64,000 nt of DNA from Methylocapsa sp. D3K7 (GTDB lineage: Bacteria; Pseudomonadota; Alphaproteobacteria; Rhizobiales; Beijerinckiaceae): assembly GCF_029855125.1 (NCBI RefSeq), contig NZ_CP123229.1:868001-932000 (forward strand), written 5' to 3'. The position numbers and the translations under genes were made by a program. Of this stretch, positions 46,935 through 57,845 are shown one piece after another. Within the stretch, counting starts at the first letter, position 1. Each line of letters opens with the position of its first letter. The notes beneath the pieces were generated by a model. It saw only the letters and a list, made by a program, of their open reading frames with translations, was not told the origin of the DNA and ran no database searches.

Positions 46935-48149
46935 ATGCCTTCTTGTGGAAAATGGCTAACGCTGATCGGCATTGGCGAAGACGGCATAGATGCCCTTTCT
47001 CCTGCCGCGCGGCGGCTGCTCGCGCAAGCCCAATTGGTAATTGGAGGTGCCCGTCACATCGCGCTTGCCGGTCCTATTTCCAGTGAAACGATGACTTGGC
47101 CTTCCCCAATTGTCGCAGCGATACCTCAAATTCTGGCGCGGCGCGGCTCGCCGGTCTGCGTCCTCGCCTCAGGTGATCCATTTTTTTATGGCGTCGGCAC
47201 CTTGCTTAGCGCTCATATCGGCGAAGATGAAATGCAATGCTTGCCGGCGCCATCGGCATTCAGCCTCGCAGCGGCCAGGCTCAATTGGAGCTTGCAAGAT
47301 TGCCGCCTTATCTCCCTGCATGGGCGAGAATTCGAGCGGATCATTCCGGTGTTGCAGCCCAGTGCGAAAATCCTTTGTTTGTCATGGGACGCGACGACGC
47401 CGTCGCGCCTGGCAACACTTCTCACCGGGCGAGGCCTTGGCCAATCGCGGATCGCCGTGATGGAAGCAATGGGTGGCCCGAAGGAACGGATACGGGTGGC
47501 CACGGCCGGAACATTCAACTTAGAATCAATAGATCCGCTCAATCTAGCCGCGATCGAAATCACCGCCTCGGTGGACTCCCGAATTCTTCCCGTTGCAACC
47601 GGACTTGCCGATGGCTGGTTCGAATCCGATGGCCAGCTGACCAAGCGGGAAGTTCGCGCGATTTCGCTTTCATCGCTGGCACCACGGCGCGGCGAACTCT
47701 TGTGGGATGTCGGTGCGGGGTCAGGATCGATCGCAATCGAATGGCTGCTGTGCGACCCGGCAAACCAAGCGATCGCGATCGAGGCGCGGACCGATCGCGC
47801 CGGCCGCATCTCGCGCAATGCTTCGAACCTTGGCGTGCCGCATCTTAAGATCATCACGGGCAGAGCGCCGGAGGCCTTAGCGAACCTGCCGCAGCCTCAG
47901 GCGGTTTTCATCGGCGGCGGGGCAAGCGACCCGCATCTCCTCGACACGGCCTACGCGGCCCTGCCCCCTGGCGGCAGGCTTGTCGTGAACGCGGTCACCC
48001 TTGAAACAGAAGGGGAGCTTATCCGCCGGGTCGCGGCGCATGGTGGCGAGCTTCTGCGCATCGAGATTGCCCGCGCCGAACCGCTCGGCTCTTTTCACGG
48101 CTGGCGTCCTGCTTTGCCGGTGACGCAATGGTCGCTGACGAAGCGGTGA
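46935..48149 (+). CDS. cobL: Precorrin-6B C5,C15-methyltransferase (decarboxylating) CobL
   Basis: A bifunctional CbiE-CbiT fusion that methylates C5 and C15 and decarboxylates the C12 acetate. 404 residues from the ATG at 46935: CbiE half (LTLIGIGEDGIDALSPAARRLL, LASGDPFFYGVGTLL) and CbiT half (about 220-404: GELLWDVGAGSGSIAIEWLL, ITGRAPEAL, VFIGGGASD). The frame opens at 46848 but that part overlaps cobK. cobM does not follow; the next gene is a convergent DUF1465 gene. Confidence 0.95.
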   Translation: MPSCGKWLTLIGIGEDGIDALSPAARRLLAQAQLVIGGARHIALAGPISSETMTWPSPIVAAIPQILARRGSPVCVLASGDPFFYGVGTLLSAHIGEDEMQCLPAPSAFSLAAARLNWSLQDCRLISLHGREFERIIPVLQPSAKILCLSWDATTPSRLATLLTGRGLGQSRIAVMEAMGGPKERIRVATAGTFNLESIDPLNLAAIEITASVDSRILPVATGLADGWFESDGQLTKREVRAISLSSLAPRRGELLWDVGAGSGSIAIEWLLCDPANQAIAIEARTDRAGRISRNASNLGVPHLKIITGRAPEALANLPQPQAVFIGGGASDPHLLDTAYAALPPGGRLVVNAVTLETEGELIRRVAAHGGELLRIEIARAEPLGSFHGWRPALPVTQWSLTKR

Positions 48150-48155
48150 GGCCTG

Positions 48156-48707
48156 TCACATCGTCGGCGAAGCCGCTCGCGGCGCGGCGAATGCGGCCCG
48201 CAATTGCTCGATCTGATGCTCGACTGGGCTTGCCGGCGCAATGCTATTGCCGCGTGGATCGCGCGACTTATAGATCAGGAGATCGAGATGGATGATGCGT
48301 GCCTGAAGGCGAAGAGATAGTCCGATGAGATCGCGCAGACGCGACGGCAACCTAGCGAGAACATCCTTATTCGAGACAGCGTCCTGTTCGGACAGACGAA
48401 TCCTACGCTTTTCGGCGGCGGCCTCGACGCGGGTGAGTTCGCCTTCATTGACGGCGCGCTGGAGCAGCAGCCAGGATGCGGCTTGCATGAGTCTTGTCGT
48501 CAGACGCATGCTTTCCACCGCATAAGCGACCGCCGCCGGGCGCGGCAGGAGTTTCGCCTCCTCGCGGCCGTCCCCGTCGAGATAGACCGCGGCCCGGCTC
48601 ACCAAATCCATTCCCTCCTGGAAAAGCGCCAGGAATTGCTCGGACGCCGCCAGCTTCTCGCCGAAGGAGACCGTCGTACTCTCTTTTAAAAGCGGCGTCT
48701 GACCCAT
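48156..48707 (-). CDS. DUF1465 family protein
   Basis: A 183-residue mainly helical cytosolic protein I recognise as the alphaproteobacterial DUF1465 family, of unknown function. Family-like segments: SEQFLALFQEGMDLVSRAAVYLDG, YAVESMRLTTRLMQAASWLLLQRAVNEGE, and the C-terminal LPSRLRDLIGLSLRLQARI. I start at the ATG beginning MGQTPLLKES; the open frame to 48824 is not family-like. Only six bases from the convergent cobL end. Confidence 0.8.
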   Translation of the reverse strand: MGQTPLLKESTTVSFGEKLAASEQFLALFQEGMDLVSRAAVYLDGDGREEAKLLPRPAAVAYAVESMRLTTRLMQAASWLLLQRAVNEGELTRVEAAAEKRRIRLSEQDAVSNKDVLARLPSRLRDLIGLSLRLQARIIHLDLLIYKSRDPRGNSIAPASPVEHQIEQLRAAFAAPRAASPTM

Positions 48708-48919
48708 AATATGCCCATACTTTTGTAAAGGACCAACTGAAAATGATCCTGCCGGGACGCGGACCACGCGAGCGGCCCTATTTGTTGGGATCATAGGCCA
48801 AATCGCGGGCAAGCGGGGGTTCACATTTAATTAGGATTAACGCGGAAGTTGAAGTGTTGTAAGGAATCCCGATGTTGCACTCTGACTCACGCTGAAGAAA
48901 CGTCAGCAACGGTCAACGA

Positions 48920-49351
48920 ATGATGACGGCGGCTATGAACATTCGAGACCATAATCCCCTCTTTGCGGAAACGTCCCGCCCAGTACCGGATGAAAGAAGC
49001 ACTGCAACGCTCCGGCTTACTATGATTGGCGGCATTGTTGGGGCGTTCGCGTCCTCGGCGTGTTGCATCGCACCCTTGGCGCTGTTCAGCCTCGGCGTCA
49101 GCGGCGCATGGATTGGCAACCTCACGGCGCTCGCCCCCTATCAGCCCTATTTCATTGCGGCGACGCTTGTCTGTCTTGGCTATGGCTATTGGCTGGTGTA
49201 CCGCCGCAAAAACCTCGCTTGCGCGGATGGCACCGCCTGCGCCCGTCCACTGCCCACCCATATCGTCATAGCTGGTCTCGTCCTGGCGACGCTTCTCGTT
49301 GGCGGCGCGATTGGCTTGGACCTGCTAGGACCCTATTTCTTTAGCCCATGA
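48920..49351 (+). CDS. merT: MerT-type mercuric ion transporter
   Basis: An inner-membrane protein of 143 residues with three helices. The metal-binding vicinal pair lies in helix 1 (SSACCIAPLALFSLGVSGAWIG) and a second pair in the loop (ACADGTACARP), the MerT pattern for passing Hg(II) from MerP to the cytosol. The N-terminus is about 25 residues longer than usual; ATGs at 48920, 48923 and 48935 are possible. No merR gene and no merR-type operator stand upstream, and no merA follows, so uptake alone would be harmful unless reduction is encoded elsewhere. Confidence 0.85.
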   Translation: MMTAAMNIRDHNPLFAETSRPVPDERSTATLRLTMIGGIVGAFASSACCIAPLALFSLGVSGAWIGNLTALAPYQPYFIAATLVCLGYGYWLVYRRKNLACADGTACARPLPTHIVIAGLVLATLLVGGAIGLDLLGPYFFSP

Positions 49352-49380
49352 TCTTCCATTTTAGCCTTGAAAGGACGCCT

Positions 49381-49665
49381 ATGAGCAAACTGCTTTCGAC
49401 CGCCGCCTTTGCAATAGGCGTTCTTGCGTCACCGTCTGCTTTCGCCGCCGAAAAAACCGTCACACTGGCGGTTCAGCATATGACCTGCGCCGCGTGCCCT
49501 CGCACGGTGAAAGCGAGCCTGCAGGCCGTGCCGGGCGTGACTAGCGTCGTCGTGTCCGCCACGGAGAAGACTGCCATCGTGACCTTCGACGATAACAAGG
49601 CGGAGGTGGATGCGCTCGTGAAGGCAACGACGAACGCCGGCTATCCGTCCTCCCCCAAAAGTTGA
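49381..49665 (+). CDS. merP: MerP-type periplasmic mercury-binding protein
   Basis: A 94-residue periplasmic protein from the ATG at 49381, with GAAAGGACG upstream. Signal peptide (about 1-23, ending SAFAA), then one HMA domain with HMTCAACPRTVKASL (CxxC) and the helix-strand ending ALVKATTNAGYPS, the MerP form. It would bind Hg(II) and deliver it to MerT. It follows merT by 29 bases. Confidence 0.88.
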   Translation: MSKLLSTAAFAIGVLASPSAFAAEKTVTLAVQHMTCAACPRTVKASLQAVPGVTSVVVSATEKTAIVTFDDNKAEVDALVKATTNAGYPSSPKS

Positions 49666-49699
49666 GCAGAACTCCAATGTTTGCCGATCCGGGCGCACC

Positions 49700-49927
49700 A
49701 TGATCCTTGAATCCGTCATCACCTGTCCGTATTGCGCCGCCGCGAAATCGGAGTCCATGCCGGCCAATGCTTGCCAGATTTTCTATACGTGCAACGGCTG
49801 CGGTGCAGTTCTACGGCCAAAGCCGGGCGATTGTTGTGTGTTCTGCTCCTACGGCTCGGTTCCATGCCCGCCGATTCAGGCCACGCGTTCGGGTGAAATG
49901 GGTGCTGCCTCCTGCTGCGCCGGATGA
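49700..49927 (+). CDS. GDCCVxC-motif small cysteine-rich protein
   Basis: A 75-residue cytosolic protein with ten or more Cys. CPYC near the N-terminus and CNGC in the middle resemble a zinc ribbon, followed by the motif GDCCVFCSYGSVPCPPIQ, which defines a family often found in mercury-resistance loci (some relatives carry selenocysteine). Here the motif is all Cys with no in-frame UGA. It ends with a CC pair (SCCAG). Thiol chelation or transfer of mercury is a fair guess. Confidence 0.85.
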   Translation: MILESVITCPYCAAAKSESMPANACQIFYTCNGCGAVLRPKPGDCCVFCSYGSVPCPPIQATRSGEMGAASCCAG

Positions 49928-50009
49928 CGGAGGATGCTTCGCGCCGGCACCAGCCCTCTTGCTGGACGAAACCGCCGCGACTATTTGATGCTCCAGGGAG
50001 TGAGACCGG

Positions 50010-50780
50010 ATGGACGATCCGCACGAATGCGTAGCATCCGCTTCGGACACATCGGCAGTCCTGGGACCGGAGCAAGCGCTCGAAAAAATCGTCGTCAAAT
50101 CGGCGCTAGCGACTATGGGGACGCCGGAATATTTCACCCGCTTCGACGCCCTTGCGCCAGACAAGCGCGGGCAACGCAAAGTGATGATGGGCGATGACCC
50201 GGCTCTTTCCAAAATGCCTGCCGCGCCAACGCTTCTTGACTTCTTCAAATTGAGGTTTGACCCCGCCGCTGCCAGCCATCTTCTGCAGAGCGCCAATCTC
50301 GCACTCAGGGCGGGCGTTGAGGAGAAAGGCGTGCTTGCCTGTTTGCTGCACGACATCGCGATGGTCGGCCTCATCGGTGGCGACCATGGCTACTGGGGAG
50401 CGCAACTCATTGCGCCTTACGTCGACGAGGAGGTTGCTTTTGCGGTGCGTTATCACCAAGCCTTGCGGTTCTTCCCCGATCCCGCCGCCGGCTATGAATA
50501 TCCGCAAGCCTATATCGACATTTTCGGCAAGGACTATAAACCCGAACCTTATATTCGCGCCGACTATGAATATGCGCGCAAACACAAATGGTACGGCATG
50601 GCGCGGATGATCACGCTCAACGATCTCTACGCGTTCGATCCCAACACCACGGTCGATCTGGAGACGTTCACCGACATCGTCGGCCGCCACTTTCGTCAGC
50701 CCAAGGAGGGCCTCGGCTTCGACAACTCCTCCGTCGCCCATATGTGGCGAACGATGATCTGGCCCAGAAATTTCCTATAA
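50010..50780 (+). CDS. HD-domain metalloprotein
   Basis: A 256-residue cytosolic protein. The HD signature is His90, His114-Asp115 (LACLLHDIAM), His126 (DHGYWGAQLI), His149 (VRYHQAL) and Asp205 (TLNDLYAFD). Two more His after the HD pair would permit a di-metal site, as in HD oxygenases of the PhnZ/MIOX class as well as phosphohydrolases, so the reaction is open. It follows the GDCCVxC gene by 82 bases on the same strand and may belong to that module. GGGAG stands 12 bases before the ATG. Confidence 0.65.
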   Translation: MDDPHECVASASDTSAVLGPEQALEKIVVKSALATMGTPEYFTRFDALAPDKRGQRKVMMGDDPALSKMPAAPTLLDFFKLRFDPAAASHLLQSANLALRAGVEEKGVLACLLHDIAMVGLIGGDHGYWGAQLIAPYVDEEVAFAVRYHQALRFFPDPAAGYEYPQAYIDIFGKDYKPEPYIRADYEYARKHKWYGMARMITLNDLYAFDPNTTVDLETFTDIVGRHFRQPKEGLGFDNSSVAHMWRTMIWPRNFL

Positions 50781-50922
50781 ATCTCGGACATACAAAGTTA
50801 CATCCCCGCCCTTCCGGGAACCCGCATAACTGTGCTGAGCTGAAGGTTAACTGGACCGGAAGACACTTGTTGCGCAAATGTCATCCGGCCAAACACAATC
50901 GGCGGCGAAAATCGGGGGACGA

Positions 50923-51543
50923 TTACGCCGGCTTTTTTGGGACAGCCGACTTTTGCTGTTTTCCGCCGTAATACCAAATACCAAATACTCCACCGCCGAG
51001 ACCCACCAGAATCAACCCGTAGAGAACCAGGCTTTTGCCTACCTGTTGACCAACCGAAAATGGGAATTGCGAGACAAATTTCTGGCCGTGGTCGTTTTCT
51101 ACTGTCACAATGCCGATGAATTTCCCGTTCTCTGGGAAGGTATGCTCGAAGGTCAGCGTGCCCGTCGGATATTTCTTTGCCGGTAAATAGGCGATGCTCA
51201 CGGCATCTAGCGCGGCTTTGTTCGCCAGCTCCGCATCCGACAAGAACGGTAGCCCATTCATCTGCGTATGGCTTCCATCATCCTTGATGAGCCGGATTTC
51301 AGTGAGCATGTTGCGAAGCTCGGTTTCTTGCATGTCGAGCGCGACAACCGTTTGCCCCATATTGGGGACGTCGTCACAAAATTCTTCCCGGGAATTTTGC
51401 GGCTGGTATCCGGTGAAGAACATGATATCCGGGCCAATTCGTAACACACATCTATTGTCCTGCATGCCGACGCCGCCATGCGCATAAGCGCCCGACGTGA
51501 GCAGAACTGTAGCAAGGAACCACGCGGCTAATCGTATGATCAT
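50923..51543 (-). CDS. Exported, C-terminally anchored protein of unknown function
   Basis: A 206-residue protein. Signal peptide (about 1-21, ending GAYAHGG), a periplasmic domain with two Cys (NRCVLRIG and EEFCDDVPN) and possibly metal-binding His/Met (AHGGVGMQD, MLTEIRL), then a single C-terminal helix (about 172-194) and a Lys-rich tail. I do not recognise the family. The mature N-terminus AHGGVGM and the two Cys would suit a copper or other metal role, but this is only a guess. It converges on the HD-protein gene. Confidence 0.65.
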   Translation of the reverse strand: MIIRLAAWFLATVLLTSGAYAHGGVGMQDNRCVLRIGPDIMFFTGYQPQNSREEFCDDVPNMGQTVVALDMQETELRNMLTEIRLIKDDGSHTQMNGLPFLSDAELANKAALDAVSIAYLPAKKYPTGTLTFEHTFPENGKFIGIVTVENDHGQKFVSQFPFSVGQQVGKSLVLYGLILVGLGGGVFGIWYYGGKQQKSAVPKKPA

Positions 51544-51809
51544 GATGTATGAGTCCTCCCAGAATTATTGCGCCTGCTGGCGTTTCTGCTCCAACAGATT
51601 AACTTATATAGTGTTTGTTTCCTCTTAAAGACTGTTCGAGGAACTGTCTTAAGATAGGTTAGCCCCTCCGAATTGCTCACCTCGGGCGCCTCCTTCTTCT
51701 AGGCACCGTCAGCCTTTATACAACAGTGCCATCGTCTTTCCAAAAGCGCGTAGCATTGAGTTAAATCAAAACTCTCTCACAATCACGTGAGTGCCTTCCG
51801 CGGCTGACT

Positions 51810-53615
<1,806 letters not shown>

Positions 53616-53761
53616 TGCGCCGCAATAGCAGGCGCTGGCCGCGAAGGGAAGGCAAACCACTCGGAGAACGGGGCAGTGACTGTCTTTAAGAGAATTCCGT
53701 AGGACGGGTCAGCTGTAATGCCGGGGTGCTTTGAAAAATGCCGCCGCAATACCGCCTGCTT

Positions 53762-54217
53762 TCAAAGATTTCCCATAGAATGATAATCCAATAGCTTTTT
53801 GATACGAACGAGGAGGCCGTCCCGCACGTCGCGGTAGGCGTCGAGCACCCGCTCCCGCGACCCTTCAACGGCGGTTGGATCCAGCGTCGGCCAATAAACA
53901 ACATCCGTGGCGAGCGTACGGGTGAATTCCAATGCCTTATGATGCGCCTCTGGCGAGAGAGTCACAATGACGTCGAAAGACGCATCTTCAAGATCCTCGA
54001 AGGTATGGGAACGATGTTTTGTCATGTCGATTCCCAATTCATCCATAGCCGCAATGGCAAAGCCATCGGATTGACCGCGCTTGACGCCCGCCGAGGCGAA
54101 ATAGATCTCCTTCCCGAAAAAATGTTTGCCAAGAGCTTCCGCCATCGGCGAGCGAACAATGTTCCGCGTGCAGGCGAACAGCACGGATTGCGGGCGGTTT
54201 TTGACAGCGGCTTTCAT
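53762..54217 (-). CDS. Low-molecular-weight protein tyrosine phosphatase / arsenate-reductase-like
   Basis: A 151-residue LMW-phosphatase-fold protein. The P-loop is CTRNIVRS (Cys16, Arg22, CX5R) and the C-terminal acidic loop WPTLDPTAVEG supplies a general acid. In Rhizobiales this gene follows UPF0262 in the hisD operon, as here. I use the ATG at 54217; a TTG at 54271 would overlap the preceding gene. Arsenate reduction versus phosphatase activity cannot be decided by eye. Confidence 0.85.
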   Translation of the reverse strand: MKAAVKNRPQSVLFACTRNIVRSPMAEALGKHFFGKEIYFASAGVKRGQSDGFAIAAMDELGIDMTKHRSHTFEDLEDASFDVIVTLSPEAHHKALEFTRTLATDVVYWPTLDPTAVEGSRERVLDAYRDVRDGLLVRIKKLLDYHSMGNL

Positions 54218-54258
54218 TTCGGTGGTGTCCCGGCGTTTCGCGCCGCCGGCATCCTCGC

Positions 54259-54744
54259 TCAGCCTTTCCAATGCAACGCGACTACGAGCGTAAAGATACG
54301 CCGCGCCGTGTCGTGGTCGCAGTCGACCTTGCCCTTCAAGCGTTCAAGGAGAAGTTCCGCTGCCTCATTGTGGATCGCTCGCCGGCCCATATCGATCGCT
54401 TCGATTTGGCTCGGCATCGCGGTACGGATCGCCGCATAATAGCTTTCGCAAATCATAAAATAGTCCTTGAGAAGACCACGGAACGGAGTCAGCGAAAGGA
54501 TATGCGCAACAACCGGCGCACCGCTTTCGTCCGTAATTTCCAAAACCAGCTTGGCGTCCTGCAAAGCGATTTTTAGGCCGTAAGGACCGGCGTCACGTCC
54601 CGGCAATGCAAAACTGTTTTCATCGATCAGATCGTAGATCGCGATCTGACGCTCGTGCTCCTGGTCTGCCGCGCCACGATTGATAGAGGCCTCGTCGAGG
54701 CTCACCGAAACAAGGCGGTTGCGTTCCTGATTATCCCGGCTCAT
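54259..54744 (-). CDS. UPF0262 family protein
   Basis: A 161-residue conserved alphaproteobacterial protein of unknown function. Characteristic pieces: [43 protein letters not shown] and LFTLV-like [14 protein letters not shown] at the end. The ATG at 54744 overlaps the hisD stop (ATGA), so the two are translationally coupled. Confidence 0.9.
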   Translation of the reverse strand: MSRDNQERNRLVSVSLDEASINRGAADQEHERQIAIYDLIDENSFALPGRDAGPYGLKIALQDAKLVLEITDESGAPVVAHILSLTPFRGLLKDYFMICESYYAAIRTAMPSQIEAIDMGRRAIHNEAAELLLERLKGKVDCDHDTARRIFTLVVALHWKG

Positions 54745-56042
54745 GGCGCCCGGTGATAGGTTCGCAGCGCCACGGACCGCGCATGCGCATCCAAACCTTC
54801 GGCCTCGCCGAGCGTGATCGCGGCGGGTCCAAGTGTTTCGAGACTGTCCGGTCCGCATTTCAAAATCGAGGTTCTTTTCAGAAAATCGAGAACGCTGAGA
54901 CCCGAGGAAAACCGCGCCGAACGCGCGGTCGGCAGCACATGGTTCGACCCGCCCACATAATCGCCAATAGCTTCAGGCGTATGTGCCCCAAGAAAAATTG
55001 CGCCGGCATTTTGGATCTGGTCACCGAGCGCGTCGGGATCGGCGGTCATGATTTCGAGATGTTCCGGCGCGAGCCGGTCGGCGAGCACAATGCTTTCTTT
55101 GAGATCGGCAACAAGGATGATCGCGCCAAAATCCCGCCAGCTCGCCGCCGCGATTTTTTGCCGGGGAAGCCCGCTCAATTGCCGCTCGACCGCCATCTCG
55201 ACGGCGCTGGCGAGAGCTGCATCATCTGTTATCAAAATTGACTGCGCCGCCGCGTCATGCTCGGCCTGCGCGAGGAGATCGGCAGCGATCCATTCGGGAT
55301 TGTTGTCCTTGCTGGCAATGATCAGCACTTCGGAAGGTCCGGCGATCATGTCGATGCCGACGGTCCCAAAAACCCTCCGCTTGGCCGCCGCCACATAGGC
55401 ATTGCCTGGACCCACGATCTTGGCAACCGGGGCGATCGTCTTGGTGCCATAAGCCAGCGCGGCGACCGCTTGGGCTCCCCCGACACGGTAAACCTCATCG
55501 ACGCCAGCGAGCTTGGCCGCCGCCAAAACGAGCGGATTGATCCGCCCTTCCGGCGCCGGTACGGTCATGACGAGGCGTTTTACGCCGGCGACCTTGGCGG
55601 GCGCAGCATTCATCAAAACCGAGGACGGATAGCTCGCGGTGCCGCCTGGGACGTAGAGCCCAACGGACTCGATAGGACGCCAGCGCCAGCCGAGTTCGAC
55701 GCCAACTTCGTCGGTAAACCGCAGATCTTCCGGCAGTTGCCGCTTATGAAAGGAGATAATCCGGCCATGCGCTAAGCGCAGCGCATCGAGCGCTTCCGCC
55801 GGACAGGCCTCGAAAGCTGCGTCGATCTCACAGCGATCCACCCGCAAACCGAGCTTTTCCAGATCAACAAAATCGAATTTCTTCGAATAGGCAATGAGCG
55901 CGGCGTCACCCCGCGCGATGACCTCCGCGATGATCGCGGCAGCCGCCTGATCGACATCCTCCGCGGCTTCCCGTTTCATCGCTAGAAGCGCATGAAAGGC
56001 GGCGGCAAAATCCGGGCGCCGCGTATCGAGACGCAAGGGCAT
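54741..56042 (-). CDS. hisD: Histidinol dehydrogenase HisD
   Basis: Catalyses the last two steps of histidine synthesis, L-histidinol to L-histidine with NAD. 433 residues. The motifs [57 protein letters not shown] and [25 protein letters not shown] cover the NAD and zinc sites. A strong AAGGAGG stands before the ATG at 56042. First gene of hisD-UPF0262-LMW phosphatase. Confidence 0.98.
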   Translation of the reverse strand: MPLRLDTRRPDFAAAFHALLAMKREAAEDVDQAAAAIIAEVIARGDAALIAYSKKFDFVDLEKLGLRVDRCEIDAAFEACPAEALDALRLAHGRIISFHKRQLPEDLRFTDEVGVELGWRWRPIESVGLYVPGGTASYPSSVLMNAAPAKVAGVKRLVMTVPAPEGRINPLVLAAAKLAGVDEVYRVGGAQAVAALAYGTKTIAPVAKIVGPGNAYVAAAKRRVFGTVGIDMIAGPSEVLIIASKDNNPEWIAADLLAQAEHDAAAQSILITDDAALASAVEMAVERQLSGLPRQKIAAASWRDFGAIILVADLKESIVLADRLAPEHLEIMTADPDALGDQIQNAGAIFLGAHTPEAIGDYVGGSNHVLPTARSARFSSGLSVLDFLKRTSILKCGPDSLETLGPAAITLGEAEGLDAHARSVALRTYHRAP

Positions 56043-56171
56043 AGGACAACCTCCTTGACACGCCCGCCACTCTCATGCGGCGCTTGTGAAACCACTCCGA
56101 TAAGCCGGGTCATCGCGCGTCAAGCATTTGCCGGACCCTTCCAGGCCCAGATCAATTGCGCATTCCCCGCA

Positions 56172-56651
56172 CTACAGCAACTTATCGATTTCCTTTGCGA
56201 GCTGGTCCGGCGCCACCGAAGGTGCGAAACGCTCGGTTACCGTGCCCTCTCGATCGACCAGGAATTTGGTAAAATTCCATTTGATCGCCTCGGTTCCCAG
56301 CACCCCCTTCGCCTCGCCCTTGATAAAGCGGTACAGCGGATGGACGTCAGCGCCATTGACGTCGATCTTGCCGAACATGGGAAACGTCACATCATAAGTG
56401 AGCGAACAAAATCGTGCGATATCGGCCGCATCACCAGGTTCTTGACCACCAAACTGATTGCATGGGAAACCCAAGACGACGAAACCTTGCGATTGATATT
56501 TGCGATAGAGCGCCTCTAGCCCCTCATATTGCGGCGTAAAGCCGCATTTGCTCGCCGTGTTCACCACGAGCAACACTTTTCCCGAAAAATCGGCCAGAGA
56601 CTTGTTGCTCCCGTCGAGGAGACTGGCGGTAAAATCATAAACGGTGCTCAT
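56172..56651 (-). CDS. Glutathione peroxidase family protein (thioredoxin-type, Cys)
   Basis: A 159-residue peroxidase that reduces hydroperoxides. The catalytic Cys36 is in [12 protein letters not shown] (cysteine, not selenocysteine); Gln in [12 protein letters not shown] and Trp in [13 protein letters not shown] complete the tetrad. No signal peptide, so cytosolic. The second Cys in FPCNQF is usual for thioredoxin-dependent forms. Separated from hisD by 129 bases. Confidence 0.95.
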   Translation of the reverse strand: MSTVYDFTASLLDGSNKSLADFSGKVLLVVNTASKCGFTPQYEGLEALYRKYQSQGFVVLGFPCNQFGGQEPGDAADIARFCSLTYDVTFPMFGKIDVNGADVHPLYRFIKGEAKGVLGTEAIKWNFTKFLVDREGTVTERFAPSVAPDQLAKEIDKLL

Positions 56652-56737
56652 CGTCGCCTCCGCGCCGCGTCATGCCCTCGAGAAACCAATTCGGCAAGGA
56701 TCGATTTCCGAAGCAGGCCGGCATTGTCCCTGGGTGC

Positions 56738-57427
56738 TTACCCCCGCTCCGCCGGTTCGCTGCGCGTCGGCGTCGGAAGCCTTGGCGGATTGCCGAGACG
56801 GCGATCGAGATAAAGCCCGATCTCTTCGTTCAAAGGCTCGATGCAGTTCTCGAAAAAATGGTTGGCCCCTGGGATGACGGCGTGCTCGATTGAAATGCCC
56901 TTCTGGGTCTTGAGCTTTTCGATAAGACCGGTGACTTCCTTCAAGGGGGCGACGCGATCCTGGTCCCCATGCACGAAGAGCCCGGAAGAGGGACAAGGCG
57001 CAAGAAATGAAAAGTCGAAGCGGTTGGCCGGCGGAGCAATCGCCACGAACCCTTCAATTTCCGGCCGCCGCATCAAAAGCTGCATGCCGATCCAAGCGCC
57101 AAACGAAATTCCCGCGATCCAGCAGGAACGAGCTTCGGGATTGATCGACTGCGCCCAATCGAGGGCCGCCGCAGCGTCCGATAGTTCACCTTGGCCGTGA
57201 TCGAAACCGCCTTGTGACCGTCCAACACCGCGAAAATTGAACCGCAGCACGGAAAACCCACGCTCAGCGAAAGTATAATAGAGATTGTAGACGATTTGAT
57301 TGTTCATCGTCCCGCCGAACTGCGGGTGCGGGTGAAGGATGATCGCCAACGGCGCCCCCCGCACGGGAGAGGGTTGAAACCGGCCCTCAATGCGGCCGGA
57401 AGGACCATTGAACATCACCTCGGGCAT
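56738..57427 (-). CDS. Alpha/beta hydrolase
   Basis: A 229-residue cytosolic hydrolase of the dienelactone-hydrolase-like type. LHPHPQFGGTMNNQIV near residue 31 (oxyanion region), nucleophile elbow GISFGAW, acid in HGDQDRVAPL, and His in IPGANHFFEN. The substrate is unknown. It reads divergently from the iscS-suf operon, a neighbourhood I also know from other Rhizobiales. Confidence 0.92.
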   Translation of the reverse strand: MPEVMFNGPSGRIEGRFQPSPVRGAPLAIILHPHPQFGGTMNNQIVYNLYYTFAERGFSVLRFNFRGVGRSQGGFDHGQGELSDAAAALDWAQSINPEARSCWIAGISFGAWIGMQLLMRRPEIEGFVAIAPPANRFDFSFLAPCPSSGLFVHGDQDRVAPLKEVTGLIEKLKTQKGISIEHAVIPGANHFFENCIEPLNEEIGLYLDRRLGNPPRLPTPTRSEPAERG

Positions 57428-57845
57428 TCGTACTCCACTGTGACTGAACGGCTGCCAGGCAGCCGAAATGGCGGAAGCGGATATCGATCCGCGATTGGAG
57501 AAGGCAGCGCGTCAAAGTGTAGACGTGCTCTCAATTAGTTGGTTCCTCGTGTGAACTTATCCAAATTGCCCGCAACTCATTTTTTTAAATGGCCGATATC
57601 TCACGGTGTCAAACCTATGATTGCCACGAGGAACTTGACTTGCGTGCCAAGCGGGACCTAAGTCAAAAAAGCACCCGGTGCGAGGAACACGAGCGGTGGG
57701 CAGCTCGCGAAAACCGGCATTCTGGGAAACCATCGGGCCTTCTAGCACGTATCCCCCGCCGGAATGCAAGCGCTTTCGGAATGCTGGGGAGCCTTGGCTT
57801 TGAGGCCCGCCCGGCCGCTTAATTTCAAAAGGTTATGGAGTTCTC
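57428..57845. other. Divergent interval before the Fe-S assembly operon
   Basis: 418 bases. A perfect small palindrome CGGCTGC-CAG-GCAGCCG lies at 57449-57465 just before the hydrolase gene. The 77-codon frame at 57589-57822 looks non-coding. I found no gene for an IscR/RirA-type regulator here and no clear iron-responsive box. Confidence 0.45.

Noticed and set aside
48825..48919. Search for a MerR-type operator before merT
   Set aside because: No long-spacer promoter with the expected dyad was found.
49700..49927. Possible selenoprotein (GDCCVxC family includes selenocysteine members)
   Set aside because: All motif positions are ordinary Cys codons; no in-frame TGA before the stop.
51623..51654. 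Imperfect inverted repeat TCTTAAAGAC / GTCTTAAGA
   Set aside because: Has a bulge, no T-run and no clear position relative to either gene; could be chance.
57557..57565. TTATCCAAA resembling a DnaA box
   Set aside because: A single 8-of-9 match without neighbours or an AT-rich unwinding region.
57589..57822. 77-codon plus-strand frame before the cysteine desulfurase
   Set aside because: No recognisable domain or good start context; likely regulatory DNA.
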